Origin: Tepidimonas alkaliphilus
GTDB taxonomy: Bacteria; Pseudomonadota; Gammaproteobacteria; Burkholderiales; Burkholderiaceae_C
Assembly (NCBI RefSeq): GCF_007556595.1
Contig: NZ_VJNB01000003.1
Span: 124,001-188,000, forward strand
Reading direction: 5' to 3'
Length of the DNA: 64,000 bases
The first letter of the stretch is position 1. Each line of letters begins with the position of its first letter. Both the position numbers and the translations under genes were made by a program. The notes below the pieces were generated by a model, which was not told the origin of the DNA, made no database searches, and was given only the letters and a program-made list of their open reading frames with translations. Below, piece by piece: positions 1-13,684 of the stretch.

Positions 1-2100
1 CGGGCGCTGTTCGCTTTGGGTTTGTTTTCCGATGTGCGGCTGCAAGTGGAAGGTGATGTGCTGGTCGTCATCGTCGAGGAGCGTCCGACGGTGGCCGACG
101 TCAGCTTCAGCGGGGTCAAGGAATTTGACAACGAGGTGCTGCGCAAAGCGCTGCGGGACATCGGACTCAGCGAAGGTCGCCCGTTCGATCGCGCCTTGGC
201 CGATCGGGCCGAACAAGAACTCAAGCGTCAATACCTCAATCGCAGCATGTATGCGGTGCAGGTGACCACCACCGTGACCCCGATCGAGCGCAATCGCGTC
301 AACATCAACTTTAACGTGGTGGAGGGTGACGTCACCAAGATCCGTGAAATTCGCATCGTCGGGGCGCAAGCGTTTTCCGAAAAGACGCTGCTGGATTTGT
401 TTGATTTGGACACCGGCGGCTGGTTGAGCTGGTACACCAAAAGCGACCGCTACTCGCGCGCCAAATTGAATGCGGATCTGGAGACGCTGCGCTCCTATTA
501 TTTAACGCGCGGTTATCTTGAGTTTCGCATTGACTCGACCCAGGTCGCCCTGTCGCCTGACAAAGCGTCGCTTTCGCTGACCATCCACATTACCGAAGGG
601 CAGCGCTTTGTCGTCTCGGCCGTGCGCCTTGAAGGCGACTACCTGGGGCGAGAGGACGAGTTCAAATCGTTGGTGCGCATTCGCGCTGGGCAGCCCTACA
701 ACGCCGACGAAGTTGAGCAGACGGTCAAGGCGTTTACCGATTATTTTGGTCAGTTCGGTTACGCCTTCGCGCGGGTGGAAGCGGTGCCCGAGCTGGATCG
801 GGAACGCGGCCTGGTTACGCTGACGCTGCGCAGCGAGCCCTCCAGGCGTGCGTATGTGCGCCGCATTCAAATCGAGGGCAACCACCGCACGCGCGACGAA
901 GTCATTCGTCGCGAATTCCGGCAGTTGGAGTCGGCGTGGTACGATGGTGACAAAATCCGCTTGTCGCGCGACCGTGTGGATCGTCTTGGTTTCTTTACCG
1001 AAGTGGCGGTCGAGACTCAGGAAGTGCCGGGCGCGCCGGATCAGGTGGATTTGATTGTCAAAGTGACGGAAAAGCCGACCGGCAACTTGACGCTGGGCGC
1101 GGGTTATTCGCAGGCGGAAAAGTTGTCGCTGTTGGCGGGGATCCAGCAAGACAACGTCTTTGGCACCGGCAATTACCTCGGCCTCAATCTCAACACAAGC
1201 AAATATAACCGACAGTTGGTGCTTTCCACCACCAACCCCTATTTCACCGATGACGGCATTTCCCGCAGCTTTGATCTCTACTACCGAACCACCCGTCCTT
1301 TCAACGCTCAGGACGGCGACTACCGCTTGGTGACGCCGGGGGTGGCGATTCGCTTCGGCGTGCCGTTTACGGAGGTAGATACGGTCTATTTCGGGCTTGG
1401 GGTTGAACAAACCAAAATCGAGCCGGGCAATCGTATGCCAACGGCTTACAACGATTTCATTGCGCGGTTCGGCGATGCGCCCGTGTCGGTGCCGCTGACG
1501 GTGGGCTGGGCGCGCGACGAGCGCGACAGCGCTTTGGTGCCGACGCAAGGCATCCTGCGTCGTGTGAACGGCGAGCTTGGCATCGCCGGTGACACCCGCT
1601 ACGTCAAAGCCAATGCACAGCACCAGCAATATTTGCCGTTGAACAAAAAGTTTACGCTCGCGTTCAATGCTGAGCTCGGCTGGGCCAAGGGGTTGGGAGG
1701 CAAACCGGTTCCCCTGTTTAAACACTTTTATGGCGGGGGATTGGGCTCCGTGCGCGGTTTTGAGCAGGGCACGCTGGGAGCCACCAGTGACATTGTCGGC
1801 ACCTCGGACAAAGCCTATTTGGGCGGCACGAAAATGGCGGTGCTCAACACCGAGCTGATCGCGCCTTTCCCCGGGGCTGGCAACGACCGAACTTTGCGTA
1901 TGTTCGGATTTGTTGACATCGGCAACGTTTTTGCCCCGGACCAAAAGCTCAAAGTTGCCGATCTACGCGCGTCGGTCGGCGTCGGGATCAGTTGGATTTC
2001 GCCGGTCGGCCCGCTTCGAATCGCATTGGCCAAGCCGGTGCGCAAACAGCCTGGCGATCGAACCCAAACGGTTCAGTTTTCAATTGGAACGGCATTCTGA
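1..2100 (+). CDS. bamA: BamA, outer-membrane protein assembly factor (5' end outside window)
   Basis: Central Omp85 subunit of the BAM complex, which folds beta-barrel proteins into the outer membrane. The reading frame is open from the first base, so the signal peptide and the start of POTRA1 are missing; the TTG at 16 is not a credible start. About 700 residues are visible: POTRA repeats fill roughly the first half and a 16-strand barrel the rest. The barrel carries the diagnostic loop-6 motif VRGF (GGLGSVRGFEQGTLG, near nt 1735-1785) and ends in an aromatic residue (SIGTAF), as barrel insertion signals do. skp and the lipid A genes follow directly, the standard proteobacterial order. Identification is secure. 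Confidence 0.96.
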   Translation, partial: RALFALGLFSDVRLQVEGDVLVVIVEERPTVADVSFSGVKEFDNEVLRKALRDIGLSEGRPFDRALADRAEQELKRQYLNRSMYAVQVTTTVTPIERNRVNINFNVVEGDVTKIREIRIVGAQAFSEKTLLDLFDLDTGGWLSWYTKSDRYSRAKLNADLETLRSYYLTRGYLEFRIDSTQVALSPDKASLSLTIHITEGQRFVVSAVRLEGDYLGREDEFKSLVRIRAGQPYNADEVEQTVKAFTDYFGQFGYAFARVEAVPELDRERGLVTLTLRSEPSRRAYVRRIQIEGNHRTRDEVIRREFRQLESAWYDGDKIRLSRDRVDRLGFFTEVAVETQEVPGAPDQVDLIVKVTEKPTGNLTLGAGYSQAEKLSLLAGIQQDNVFGTGNYLGLNLNTSKYNRQLVLSTTNPYFTDDGISRSFDLYYRTTRPFNAQDGDYRLVTPGVAIRFGVPFTEVDTVYFGLGVEQTKIEPGNRMPTAYNDFIARFGDAPVSVPLTVGWARDERDSALVPTQGILRRVNGELGIAGDTRYVKANAQHQQYLPLNKKFTLAFNAELGWAKGLGGKPVPLFKHFYGGGLGSVRGFEQGTLGATSDIVGTSDKAYLGGTKMAVLNTELIAPFPGAGNDRTLRMFGFVDIGNVFAPDQKLKVADLRASVGVGISWISPVGPLRIALAKPVRKQPGDRTQTVQFSIGTAF

Positions 2101-2123
2101 TGAGTTTGAAGGCAGTGAAACAA

Positions 2124-2618
2124 ATGATTCGCAAGTGGGCGGTGTTGGCGCTGGCTGCTCTTACGGTGTCGGCCTGGGCGCAAGAATTTAAGATCGGCTT
2201 TGTCAGCACCGAGCGGATCTTGCGCGACTCCAACGCTGCCAAAGCGGCGCAAGCGCGCCTGGAGCAGGAGTTCGGACGGCGCGAGCGGGAAATCGAAAAT
2301 CTCGGCAACCAGCTTCGGCAGGCGACGGAAAAATTCGAAAAAGAAGCTCCAACGTTGTCGGAAAGTCAGCGCGCCGCGCGGCAACGGCAAATTGCCGAGC
2401 TGGAGCGCGATTTTCAGCGCCGCCGTCGCGAGTTTCAAGAAGACTTAGCCCAGCGCCGCAACGAAGAGCTGCAGCAGGTCATCGAGCGCGCCAATCGCGT
2501 CATTCGACAAATCGCGGAAAGCGAGAAGTTCGACCTGATCCTGCAGGAGGCTGTTTACATCGCGCCGAAGCACGACATCACCGACAAGGTGATCCAGGGT
2601 CTTAACAACGCGCGCTGA
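2124..2618 (+). CDS. skp: Skp/OmpH periplasmic chaperone
   Basis: Periplasmic holdase that carries unfolded outer-membrane proteins to BAM. The product of 164 residues has a Sec signal peptide ([19 protein letters not shown], cleavage before QEFKIG) and a long charged helical region rich in Arg, Glu and Gln, the Skp tentacle coiled coil. I chose ATG 2124 because AAGG lies about 11 bases upstream and the signal peptide is then of normal length. An ATG at 2100, overlapping the bamA stop, would add eight residues and has no clear ribosome site. It is co-transcribed with bamA, its functional partner. Confidence 0.92.
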   Translation: MIRKWAVLALAALTVSAWAQEFKIGFVSTERILRDSNAAKAAQARLEQEFGRREREIENLGNQLRQATEKFEKEAPTLSESQRAARQRQIAELERDFQRRRREFQEDLAQRRNEELQQVIERANRVIRQIAESEKFDLILQEAVYIAPKHDITDKVIQGLNNAR

Positions 2619-2631
2619 GACGCGCTGGCCG

Positions 2632-3744
2632 ATGGTGCTGCCCAACGGTGGCCGCGATCGCCAAGCTTCGGCGACAGGGGTTCTGCTTGCCGAACTGGTC
2701 GCCGCGCTTGGGGGTGAGCTGCGTGGCGCGGACGTGCGCCGGGTGTGGCGCCTGGCTCCGCTGGTGGAGGCCGACCCCGACAGCCTTTCCTTTGTGGCGC
2801 ATCCGCGCTACCTGGCGCAGCTGCAAGCGAGCCGTGCCGGCGTCGTGATCGTCGCGCCGACGTTGGCGGATGCGGCATTGCAGCGTCCCGACCCGCCGCC
2901 GGGCGGCTGGGCCGCGTGGGTCGTTGCCGATCCGTACGCCACGTTTGCCGCGCTGACGCGCTGGTGGCGTGCGCACGTGCAGCCGCGCCCGGCGCCCGTC
3001 GGGGTGCACCCCACCGCCTGGGTGGCGCCGGGCGCACGCGTGCACCCGACGGCGCGGCTCGGGCCGTTTGCGGTGGTGGAAGACGGCGCGGTGGTGGAAG
3101 AGGGCGCGGAGCTCGGCGCGCACGTGGTGGTGCAGGTGCGCGCACACGTCGGCGCCGGTACGCGGCTGGGGCCTCACGTCGTGCTCGGCTACGACTGCCG
3201 CATCGGCGCGCGCGGCCTCGTGCACGGCGGCACGGTCATCGGCGCCGACGGCTTTGGCTTTGCGCCGGTGCCGCTGCCCGATGGGGAGGGCAAGCGCTGG
3301 GAGAAGATCGAGCAGCTTGGCGCCGTGCGCATCGGCGACGACGTGGAGATCGGCGCCAACTGCTGCATCGACCGCGGCGCGCTCGGCGACACGGTGCTGG
3401 AGGACGGCGTCAAGCTCGACAACCTGATCCAGATCGGCCACAACGTGCACGTGGGCCGCCACACCGCGATGGCCGGCTGCGTCGGCATCGCCGGCTCGGC
3501 GCGCATCGGGGCGTTCTGCACGCTGGGTGGCGGGGCCATCGTGCTCGGCCACCTGGAACTCGCGGACCATGTGCACATCTCGGCGGCGTCGGTGGTGATG
3601 CGCTCGATCCTGCAGCCTGGGCACTACAGCGGCATCTTTCCGATCGACGACAATCGCGCCTGGGAGAAAAACGCCGCGACGCTGCGCCAGCTGCATGCGC
3701 TGCGCGAGCGCCTCAAGGCCCTGGAACGACGCACGACCCCATGA
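2632..3744 (+). CDS. lpxD: LpxD, UDP-3-O-(3-hydroxyacyl)glucosamine N-acyltransferase
   Basis: Third committed step of lipid A synthesis: transfers a 3-hydroxyacyl chain from ACP to the 2-amino group of UDP-3-O-acylglucosamine. The 370-residue product has an N-terminal uridine-binding domain followed by left-handed beta-helix hexapeptide repeats (patterns such as [11 protein letters not shown] and [10 protein letters not shown]). The catalytic His is in QIGHNVHVG. It is slightly longer than the usual 340-350 residues because of N-terminal residues before [13 protein letters not shown], so a later start is possible. The stop overlaps the fabZ start (ATGA, 3741-3744), implying translational coupling. 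Confidence 0.95.
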   Translation: MVLPNGGRDRQASATGVLLAELVAALGGELRGADVRRVWRLAPLVEADPDSLSFVAHPRYLAQLQASRAGVVIVAPTLADAALQRPDPPPGGWAAWVVADPYATFAALTRWWRAHVQPRPAPVGVHPTAWVAPGARVHPTARLGPFAVVEDGAVVEEGAELGAHVVVQVRAHVGAGTRLGPHVVLGYDCRIGARGLVHGGTVIGADGFGFAPVPLPDGEGKRWEKIEQLGAVRIGDDVEIGANCCIDRGALGDTVLEDGVKLDNLIQIGHNVHVGRHTAMAGCVGIAGSARIGAFCTLGGGAIVLGHLELADHVHISAASVVMRSILQPGHYSGIFPIDDNRAWEKNAATLRQLHALRERLKALERRTTP

Positions 3745-4184
3745 TGGATATCCACCAGATTCTCAAGCAACTGCCGCACCGCTACCCGATCCTGCTGGTG
3801 GACCGGGTGCTGGCGCTGCACAAGGGCGCCTCGATCCGGGCGCTGAAGAACGTCACGATCAACGAGCCGGTGTTCACCGGGCACTTTCCGCACCGGCCGG
3901 TGTTTCCGGGCGTGCTGATGCTGGAGGCGCTGGCGCAGACGGCGGCGCTGCTGGCGTTTGCCACGCTGGAGGTGACGCCGGACGAGCAGACGGTGTACTA
4001 CTTCGCCGGCATCGACGGCGCGCGCTTCAAGCGCCCGGTGGAGCCGGGCGACCAGCTCGTGATGGACGTGACGCTGGAGCGCATGAAGGCCGGCATCTTC
4101 AAATTCAAGGGCGTGGCGCGCGTCGGCGACGAGGTGGCCTGCGAGGCCGAGCTGATGTGCACGATGCGCCGCATCGCCGGCTGA
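3741..4184 (+). CDS. fabZ: FabZ, 3-hydroxyacyl-ACP dehydratase
   Basis: Hot-dog-fold dehydratase of fatty-acid elongation, removing water from 3-hydroxyacyl-ACP. It competes with LpxA and LpxD for the same acyl-ACP pool, which explains its place in this operon. The 147-residue length is typical. The active-site segment [18 protein letters not shown] contains the catalytic His and, 14 residues later, the catalytic Glu. Two consecutive ATGs (3741 and 3744) are possible starts; the first overlaps the lpxD stop. Confidence 0.96.
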   Translation: MMDIHQILKQLPHRYPILLVDRVLALHKGASIRALKNVTINEPVFTGHFPHRPVFPGVLMLEALAQTAALLAFATLEVTPDEQTVYYFAGIDGARFKRPVEPGDQLVMDVTLERMKAGIFKFKGVARVGDEVACEAELMCTMRRIAG

Positions 4185-4201
4185 AGCCGACCAAGCCCGC
4201 G

Positions 4202-5014
4202 ATGGCCCGCATCCATCCGACCGCGCTGGTCGATCCGAAGGCCGAGCTCGACGCCGACGTCGAGATCGGCCCCTACACCGTCGTCGGCCCGCACGTGCGC
4301 ATCGCCGCCGGCACCACGGTGGGCGCGCACTGCGTGCTCGACGGCCACACGACGATCGGGCGCGACAACCGCATCTACCCGTTCGTCAGCCTCGGCCTGC
4401 CGAACCAGGACAAGAAATACCGCGGCGAACCGTGCCAGCTCGTCATCGGTGATCGCAACACCATCCGCGAATACAGCACCTACCACGTCGGCACGGTGCA
4501 GGGCGGGGGCGTGACGCGCCTGGGCGACGACAACTGGATGATGGCCTACACCCACCTGGCGCACGACTGCGTGGTCGGCAGCCACACGATCTTTGCCAAC
4601 AACGCGCAGCTGGCGGGTCACGTGCAGGTCGGGGACTGGGCGATTCTGGGGGGATTCACGGTCGTGCACCAGTTCGTGCGCATCGGCGCGCACGCGATGA
4701 CGGCCATGTGCGCGCTGCTGTTTGCGGACGTGCCGCCGTTCGTGATGGCGCAGGGCCAGCCGGCGCAGGCGCGCTCGATGAACTTCGAGGGGCTGCGCCG
4801 ACGCGGCTTTTCCGCCCAGCGCATCGCCGCGGTCAAGGCGATGCACAAGGCGCTCTACCGAGAGGGGCTGACGCTCGCGCAGGCGATCGAGCGCATCGAA
4901 GCGCTGGCGCGGACGCACCCCGAAGCCGCGGCAGACGTGGCGCTGATGCGCGACTTTCTGGCCGGCGTCGATGCGCAGCGCGGCATCGTGCGCGCGCGCC
5001 GTGGCGAGGCTTGA
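4202..5014 (+). CDS. lpxA: LpxA, UDP-N-acetylglucosamine O-acyltransferase
   Basis: First step of lipid A synthesis: moves a 3-hydroxyacyl group from ACP to the 3-OH of UDP-GlcNAc. The 270-residue product is a left-handed parallel beta-helix ([20 protein letters not shown] and further hexapeptide repeats) with an alpha-helical C-terminus. The catalytic His is in THLAHDC (about residue 121). The start at 4202 gives the family N-terminus [10 protein letters not shown]. It lies 17 bases after fabZ and 15 bases before lpxB. Confidence 0.96.
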   Translation: MARIHPTALVDPKAELDADVEIGPYTVVGPHVRIAAGTTVGAHCVLDGHTTIGRDNRIYPFVSLGLPNQDKKYRGEPCQLVIGDRNTIREYSTYHVGTVQGGGVTRLGDDNWMMAYTHLAHDCVVGSHTIFANNAQLAGHVQVGDWAILGGFTVVHQFVRIGAHAMTAMCALLFADVPPFVMAQGQPAQARSMNFEGLRRRGFSAQRIAAVKAMHKALYREGLTLAQAIERIEALARTHPEAAADVALMRDFLAGVDAQRGIVRARRGEA

Positions 5015-5029
5015 CGGCAGCTGGGTGAA

Positions 5030-6226
5030 ATGAGCCACCCGTCTCGGGATGCGGCCACGGGCGCCGCCGCGCCACGGCTGGCGCTGGTGGCCGGCGAAGC
5101 GTCGGGCGACCTGCTGGCGGCACAGCTGCTGCAGGGGCTGCGCGCGCGCTGGCCCGGGCTGCAGGCCGCCGGCATCGGCGGGCCGGCGCTGCAGGCGCAG
5201 GGGTTCGAGGTCTGGTGGCCGACTGAGAAGCTGGCGGTGCGCGGCTACGTCGAGGTGCTGCGCCACTACCGCGAGATCGTCGCCATCCGCCGCCGCCTGC
5301 GCGCGCGGCTGCTGGCCGAGCGCCCGGCGCTGTTCGTCGGCGTCGATGCGCCGGACTTCAACCTGACGCTGGAGGCCGACCTGCGCGCGGCGGGGATTCC
5401 GACGGTGCACTTCGTCGCCCCGGCCATCTGGGCGTGGCGGCCGGAGCGCGTCGAGCTGATCCGCCGCGCCTGCGACCACGTGCTGTGCATCTTCCCGTTC
5501 GAGCCGGCGCTGCTGGCCCCGCACGGGATCGCCGCCACCTACGTCGGCCACCCGCTGGCCGGCGTCATCCCGCCGCGGCCGGACCGCGCCGGCGCGCGCG
5601 CGTCGCTCGGTATCGACGACGCGCAGCCGCTGGTGGCGCTGCTGCCCGGCAGCCGCCGCGCCGAGATCGACCATCTGCTGCCGCGCTTTCTCGCCGCGGT
5701 GGCGATCCTGCGCGCCGAGCGGCCGGGGCTGCGCTTCGTGCTGCCGGCCGTGCCGGCGCTGGAGGGGCTCATCCGCGCCCAGGTGGCCGCGAGCCCCCAC
5801 GCCGCGGCCATCACCGTGCTGCGCGGGCAGTCGCACACGGCGCTGGCTGCCTGCGACGCGGCGCTCGTGGCCAGCGGCACGGCGACGCTGGAGACGGCGC
5901 TGTTCAAGCGCCCGATGGTGATCGCCTACCACATGCACCCGCTGTCGTGGTGGCTGACGCGGCGCAAGATGCGCCAGCCTTGGGTCGGGCTGCCCAACAT
6001 CCTGTGCGGCGAGTTCGTCGTGCCGGAGCTGCTGCAGGACGCGGCCACCCCCGCGGCGCTGGCCGAGGCGACGCTGGCGTGGCTGGCCGACGACGCGCAA
6101 GCGCACGCGCGGCGCGAGCGCCTGGTGGCGCGCTTCGAGGCGCTGCACGCCGAGCTGCGGCGCGACACCGCGTCGCTGGCGGCGCAGGCGATCGCGCCGC
6201 TGCTGGAGCGCGGGAGGGCGGCATGA
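5030..6226 (+). CDS. lpxB: LpxB, lipid-A-disaccharide synthase
   Basis: GT19 glycosyltransferase that joins UDP-2,3-diacylglucosamine and lipid X into the lipid A disaccharide at the inner membrane. The 398-residue length fits. Visible family segments are [20 protein letters not shown] at the N-terminus, [32 protein letters not shown] and [38 protein letters not shown] marks the nucleotide-sugar-binding half. The stop overlaps the rnhB ATG by four bases. Confidence 0.96.
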   Translation: MSHPSRDAATGAAAPRLALVAGEASGDLLAAQLLQGLRARWPGLQAAGIGGPALQAQGFEVWWPTEKLAVRGYVEVLRHYREIVAIRRRLRARLLAERPALFVGVDAPDFNLTLEADLRAAGIPTVHFVAPAIWAWRPERVELIRRACDHVLCIFPFEPALLAPHGIAATYVGHPLAGVIPPRPDRAGARASLGIDDAQPLVALLPGSRRAEIDHLLPRFLAAVAILRAERPGLRFVLPAVPALEGLIRAQVAASPHAAAITVLRGQSHTALAACDAALVASGTATLETALFKRPMVIAYHMHPLSWWLTRRKMRQPWVGLPNILCGEFVVPELLQDAATPAALAEATLAWLADDAQAHARRERLVARFEALHAELRRDTASLAAQAIAPLLERGRAA

Positions 6227-6891
6227 GGGCCGACCGTCCGCGCCGCCGCCCCGCGCGGTCGAACGCCGGCCACGCCGCCCAGCTGGCGCTCGACTGGGAC
6301 GATGGCGGGCTCGTGGCCGGGGTGGACGAAGCCGGGCGCGGGCCGCTGGCCGGGCCGGTGGTGGCCGCCGCGGTCATCCTCGACCCAGGCGCTCCGATCG
6401 ACGGCGTGGCCGATTCCAAGGCGCTCAGCCCCGCGCGGCGCGAGCGGCTGTTCGACGCCATCCACGCCCGCGCCCGGGCCGTGGCGGTGGGGCTGGCCAG
6501 CGTGGAGGAGATCGACCGCCTCAACATCCTGCAGGCGACGCTCCTGGCGATGCAGCGCGCGGTGGCGGCCCTGAGCCTGCGGCCAACCCGGGTGCGGGTG
6601 GACGGCAACCGCCTGCCGGCGCTACCGGTGCCGGCGGAGGCGGTGGTGGGCGGCGACGCGACGGTGGCGGCGATCGCCGCCGCCTCGATCGTCGCCAAGG
6701 TCACGCGCGACCGCCTGATGGACGCGCTGCACCGCGAGTACCCCGACTACGGCTTCGACCGCCACCGCGGCTACGGCACCGCGCAGCACCTGCAGGCGTT
6801 GAGCCGGCTCGGGCCGACGCCGGCGCACCGGCGCAGCTTCGCGCCGGTGGCCCGCGCGCTGGCCGCAGCCTTAGAGGGAGGACGCCGATGA
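6223..6891 (+). CDS. rnhB: Ribonuclease HII
   Basis: Cleaves the RNA strand of RNA-DNA hybrids and excises misincorporated ribonucleotides. The 222-residue product has the type 2 RNase H core: [20 protein letters not shown] with the first acidic pair, [21 protein letters not shown], and [15 protein letters not shown] before the C-terminal acidic residues. About 25 Arg/Ala-rich residues precede the core. Stop and start codons overlap those of both neighbours, so it is translated as part of the lpx operon. Confidence 0.95.
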   Translation: MRADRPRRRPARSNAGHAAQLALDWDDGGLVAGVDEAGRGPLAGPVVAAAVILDPGAPIDGVADSKALSPARRERLFDAIHARARAVAVGLASVEEIDRLNILQATLLAMQRAVAALSLRPTRVRVDGNRLPALPVPAEAVVGGDATVAAIAAASIVAKVTRDRLMDALHREYPDYGFDRHRGYGTAQHLQALSRLGPTPAHRRSFAPVARALAAALEGGRR

Positions 6892-7688
6892 CCCGCGGCG
6901 ACGAGGCGCCGATCGCCTCGCGCGACAACCCGCGCTTCAAGCGGCTGCGCCGGCTGGTGGAGGATGCCGCGGCCTACCGGCGCGACGGGCTGGTCTGGAT
7001 CGAGGGCGACCACCTGCTGCGCGCGCTGCTGGCGCGCGGCGGCCGGCCGCAGGCGGTGGTGCTGACGCCGCAGGCCGAGCCGCTGTGGCACGAGATGCGC
7101 GCCGCCGCCGGCCTCGGGGCCGACGCCGTGCCGCGGTGGCGGCTGACGCCGGCGCTGATGGCGGCGCTCACGCAACTCGCTTCCCCCGCAGCGTTGGCGG
7201 CGCTGTGGCCGCTGCCGCCCGCTGCCGTCCCCGAGCCCGAGGCGCCGACGGTGGTGCTGGACCGCGTGCAGGATCCCGGCAACGTCGGCTCGATCCTGCG
7301 CAGCGCGGCGGCGTTCGGCTTCGCGCAGGTGCTGGCGCTGCGCGGCACCGCGGCGCTGTGGTCGCCGAAGGTGCTGCGCGCCGGCATGGGGGCGCACTTC
7401 GGCCTGCGCCTGTCGGAGGGGCTGGCGCCGGACGACCTGGCCGGCCTGCGCGTGCCGCTGCTGGCCACCAGCTCGCACCAGGGCGAGTGGCTGCACCGCG
7501 CCCGCCTGCCGTGGCCGTGCGCGTGGGTGTTCGGGCATGAGGGTCAGGGCGTGCAGCCGGCGCTGCGGGCGCGCGCCGCGCGCACGCTGCGCATCGCCCA
7601 ACCGGGCGGCGAGGAGTCGCTCAACGTCGCCGCCGCGGCGGCGATCTGTCTGCACGCCAGCGCGGTGCAGCGAGCCGGAGCCGGCTGA
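6888..7688 (+). CDS. TrmH/SpoU-family RNA 2'-O-methyltransferase
   Basis: SPOUT-fold, SAM-dependent ribose methyltransferase, probably acting on rRNA. The 266-residue product has an N-terminal substrate-binding domain ([18 protein letters not shown]) and the three SpoU motifs: [20 protein letters not shown] (Asn and Arg), VFGHEGQGV, and [15 protein letters not shown]. It overlaps rnhB by four bases and closes the bamA-lpx run. The exact RNA position modified cannot be read from the sequence; RlmB-like is the nearest description. Confidence 0.88.
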   Translation: MTRGDEAPIASRDNPRFKRLRRLVEDAAAYRRDGLVWIEGDHLLRALLARGGRPQAVVLTPQAEPLWHEMRAAAGLGADAVPRWRLTPALMAALTQLASPAALAALWPLPPAAVPEPEAPTVVLDRVQDPGNVGSILRSAAAFGFAQVLALRGTAALWSPKVLRAGMGAHFGLRLSEGLAPDDLAGLRVPLLATSSHQGEWLHRARLPWPCAWVFGHEGQGVQPALRARAARTLRIAQPGGEESLNVAAAAAICLHASAVQRAGAG

Positions 7689-7752
7689 CCCACCCGGCGT
7701 GCCGGCTCACCGCCGTCCATGCTGCGATGCAAAACCAATCGGGGGTGGTCGC

Positions 7753-7758
7753 TATAAT
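7753..7758 (+). promoter_or_regulatory. Candidate carA promoter (-10 box)
   Basis: A perfect TATAAT sits in the 190-base gap before carA. No good -35 hexamer is present 16-18 bases upstream (the sequence is around CAAAACC). If used, transcription would start near 7765 and leave an untranslated leader of about 115 GC-rich bases before carA. Only the -10 match is firm. Confidence 0.5.
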
Positions 7759-7879
7759 CGAAAAGTTTATCCAGACCGCCCGCTGCCGCCGTGGCCGGTT
7801 CCGCGCGCGTCCCTCCGACGGATGCGGTCGGTGGGCCCGGCGGTGGGCTGGCGGCACCGCCAACCTGGAGTCCCGCACC

Positions 7880-9055
7880 GTGTTTTCCGTCCCCGCACCC
7901 GCCATCCTCGCGCTTGCAGACGGCACGGTCTTTGAAGGGGTGTCGATCGGCGCGCCCGGTCGCACCACCGGCGAGGTGGTCTTCAACACCGCCATCACCG
8001 GCTATCAGGAAATCCTCACCGACCCGAGCTACCGCCAGCAGCTCGTGACGCTGACGTACCCGCACATCGGCAACGTCGGCGTCAACGGCGAGGACGTCGA
8101 ATCCGGCGCCATCCAGGCTGCCGGCCTGATCATCAAGGACCTGCCCCCGCTCCATTCCAACTTCCGCGCCGAGCAGTCCCTGGGCGAATACCTGCGCCGC
8201 GAGGGCGTCGTTGCCATCGCGGGGCTGGACACGCGCGCGCTGACGCGCCGCCTGCGCGAGCACGGCGCGCAAAACGGCGCCATCGTCGCGCTGCGCGAGG
8301 GCGAGGCGCTCACCGACGCCGTGCGCGCCGAGGCCGTGGCCGCCGCGCTCGCCGCCCCCAGCATGGCCGGACTGGATCTGGCGCAGACCGTCACCACCGC
8401 GCAGCCGTACGAGTGGACCGAGACCGAGTGGCGGCTCAAGCGCGAGGATGGCTCGCGCGGCTACGGGCGCTTGGCGCAGCCACGCTTCCATGTCGTCGCT
8501 TACGACTTTGGCGTCAAGCGCAACATCCTGCGCATGCTGGCCGAGCGCGGCTGCCGCGTCACCGTGGTGCCAGCGCGCACCCCGGCGGCGGACGCGCTGG
8601 CGCTGCGTCCGGACGGCGTGTTCCTCTCCAACGGCCCTGGCGATCCCGAGCCGTGCGACTACGCGATCGCGGCGGCGGCCACCGTCATCGAGCGCGGCGT
8701 GCCGACGTTTGGCATCTGCCTCGGGCATCAGATCATGGCGCTGGCCAGCGGCGCGCGCACCTTCAAGATGAAGTTCGGCCACCACGGCGCCAACCACCCG
8801 GTCAAGGATCTGGATACCGGGCGCGTCAGCATCACCAGCCAGAACCACGGCTTTGCGGTGGACGAGGCGAGCCTGCCGGCGACGCTGCGCGCCACGCACG
8901 TGAGCCTGTTCGACGGCACGCTGCAGGGCATCGCGCGCACCGACCGGCCGGCGTTTGGCTTCCAGGGCCACCCGGAGGCCAGCCCCGGCCCGCACGACAT
9001 CGGCTACCTGTTCGACCGCTTCGTCGGCCTGATGGAGCAGGCGCGCGCAGTCTGA
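7880..9055 (+). CDS. carA: CarA, carbamoyl-phosphate synthase small (glutaminase) subunit
   Basis: Hydrolyses glutamine and channels ammonia to CarB for carbamoyl phosphate, the precursor of arginine and pyrimidines. The 391-residue product has the CarA N-terminal domain ([33 protein letters not shown]) and a class I glutamine amidotransferase domain. The Cys nucleophile is in GICLGHQ and the His/Glu pair in [15 protein letters not shown] 7880 is chosen because TGGAG lies about nine bases upstream and the N-terminus then matches the family; the frame is open further upstream but that would add unrelated residues. Confidence 0.95.
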   Translation: MFSVPAPAILALADGTVFEGVSIGAPGRTTGEVVFNTAITGYQEILTDPSYRQQLVTLTYPHIGNVGVNGEDVESGAIQAAGLIIKDLPPLHSNFRAEQSLGEYLRREGVVAIAGLDTRALTRRLREHGAQNGAIVALREGEALTDAVRAEAVAAALAAPSMAGLDLAQTVTTAQPYEWTETEWRLKREDGSRGYGRLAQPRFHVVAYDFGVKRNILRMLAERGCRVTVVPARTPAADALALRPDGVFLSNGPGDPEPCDYAIAAAATVIERGVPTFGICLGHQIMALASGARTFKMKFGHHGANHPVKDLDTGRVSITSQNHGFAVDEASLPATLRATHVSLFDGTLQGIARTDRPAFGFQGHPEASPGPHDIGYLFDRFVGLMEQARAV

Positions 9056-9103
9056 GCCGCGCATCCGCCGACGAACCAGCCGCGCGCCACACGCCAACCG
9101 ACC

Positions 9104-9763
9104 ATGCTGGGTATCACCGACCTGACCACCTTCATCGTCGGCACGATCGTCATCGTGCTGCTGCCGGGGCCCAACTCCATGTATGTGCTGTCGGTGGCGT
9201 CGCGCGAGGGCGTGCTGCGCGGCTACCAGGCCGCCTGCGGCGTCTTCGTCGGTGACACGATCCTGATGGCGCTGTCGGCGGCGGGGCTGGCCTCGGTGCT
9301 GGCGGCCCACCCGTGGCTGTTCATGGCCGTCAAGTACGCCGGCGCGGCTTATCTCGGCTGGATTGGGCTGAACCTGCTGCGCGCGGCGTGGCGCGGCTGG
9401 CGCCGCGGGGCCCCGCAGCGACTCGAGGCTGAGGCGCCGCCGCCGGCTGCGGCGGGTGGCGGGCGGCCGTTTCGCCGCGCGCTGTCGATCAGCCTGCTCA
9501 ACCCCAAGGCGATCTTTTTCTTCATCTCGTTTTTCGTGCAGTTCGTGGACCCTGCCTATCCGTGGCCGGCGCTGAGCTTCGTGGCGCTGGGCGCGATCGT
9601 GCAGGTCTGTAGCGCGCTCTACTTAAGCGCCCTCATCTTCGCCGGCGACCGGCTGGCGCAGGCGTTCCGCGCGCAGCGTCATCTGGCCGCCGCGCTCAAC
9701 GCCGCCGTCGGCGCCCTGTTCATCGGCTTCGGCCTGCGGCTGGCGCGCGCCAGCGCCCCGTGA
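9104..9763 (+). CDS. LysE/RhtB-family amino-acid exporter (LeuE-like)
   Basis: Inner-membrane exporter of the LysE superfamily, which exports amino acids such as leucine, homoserine or lysine. The 219-residue product has about six hydrophobic segments and the family signature [18 protein letters not shown] near the N-terminus, plus [20 protein letters not shown] before the last helices. It sits alone between carA and carB on the same strand, so it is probably co-transcribed. Substrate is not determinable. Confidence 0.85.
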   Translation: MLGITDLTTFIVGTIVIVLLPGPNSMYVLSVASREGVLRGYQAACGVFVGDTILMALSAAGLASVLAAHPWLFMAVKYAGAAYLGWIGLNLLRAAWRGWRRGAPQRLEAEAPPPAAAGGGRPFRRALSISLLNPKAIFFFISFFVQFVDPAYPWPALSFVALGAIVQVCSALYLSALIFAGDRLAQAFRAQRHLAAALNAAVGALFIGFGLRLARASAP

Positions 9764-9794
9764 CCGCCGTCGGCCCACCGACCCTTTCGACACC

Positions 9795-13061
<3,267 letters not shown>

Positions 13062-13150
13062 GCCGCGCGTGCCTGCCTAACCAGCTTGGGGTTGGCGCGC
13101 AGTGCCCGATCGGGCGCTTTGCGGGTATCATTCAGGCTAACCGATCCAAG

Positions 13151-13185
13151 ACCGCCGACCGGCAACGTTCGGCGGTTTGCTTTTG
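13151..13185 (+). terminator. Rho-independent-type hairpin between carB and greA
   Basis: Perfect 8-bp stem (ACCGCCGA at 13151-13158 with TCGGCGGT at 13169-13176), 10-base loop, then a T-rich tail TTGCTTTTG. It can end the carAB transcript. A candidate -10 box TATCAT (13126-13131) lies just upstream, without a convincing -35, so the hairpin may instead sit inside the greA leader as an attenuator. The greA ribosome site AAGGA (13192-13196) follows closely. Confidence 0.7.
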
Positions 13186-13207
13186 TGCTGCAAGGACGCA
13201 AACCCTC

Positions 13208-13684
13208 ATGCCCACCATCCCGTTGACCAAGCGCGGTGCCGAAAAGCTCAAGGAGGAACTGCACCGCCTCAAGACCGTGGAACGCCCGGCGGTCATCCAA
13301 GCCATTGCCGAAGCGCGCGCGCAAGGCGACTTGAGCGAAAACGCCGAATACGATGCCGCCAAAGATCGGCAAGGCTTCATCGAAGGGCGGATCAAAGAAA
13401 TTGAAAGCAAGCTGGCCGCTGCCCAGATCATCGACCCGGCGCAGCTCGACGCCGGTGGCAAAGTGGTGTTTGGCGCCACCGTCGAGCTGCAGGACGAGGC
13501 CACCGGCGAGACCGTCACCTACCAGATCGTCGGCGAGGACGAGGCCGACCTGAAGCTCGGGCTGATCAACGTCTCCAGCCCCATCGCGCGCGCGCTGATT
13601 GGCAAGGAAGAGGGCGACGTTGCCGAGGTGCAGGCGCCCAACGGCGTGCGCCGCTACGAGATCGTGGCGGTGCGCTACGAGTGA
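13208..13684 (+). CDS. greA: GreA, transcript cleavage factor
   Basis: Rescues backtracked RNA polymerase by inserting its coiled coil into the secondary channel and stimulating cleavage of the nascent RNA. The 158-residue product matches the usual length. The N-terminal antiparallel coiled coil carries the acidic tip segment [16 protein letters not shown], and the C-terminal FKBP-like domain contains [17 protein letters not shown]. The start at 13208 has AAGGA 11 bases upstream and the family N-terminus [18 protein letters not shown]. Confidence 0.97.
   Translation: MPTIPLTKRGAEKLKEELHRLKTVERPAVIQAIAEARAQGDLSENAEYDAAKDRQGFIEGRIKEIESKLAAAQIIDPAQLDAGGKVVFGATVELQDEATGETVTYQIVGEDEADLKLGLINVSSPIARALIGKEEGDVAEVQAPNGVRRYEIVAVRYE

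Noticed and set aside
3998-6148. Minus-strand open frame opposite fabZ, lpxA and lpxB
   Set aside because: Antisense to three confidently identified genes; composition is typical of GC-driven spurious frames.
13104-13115. GCCCGATCGGGC palindrome upstream of greA
   Set aside because: Twelve GC-rich bases with no loop; easily a chance event in this composition and not placed on a recognisable promoter element.
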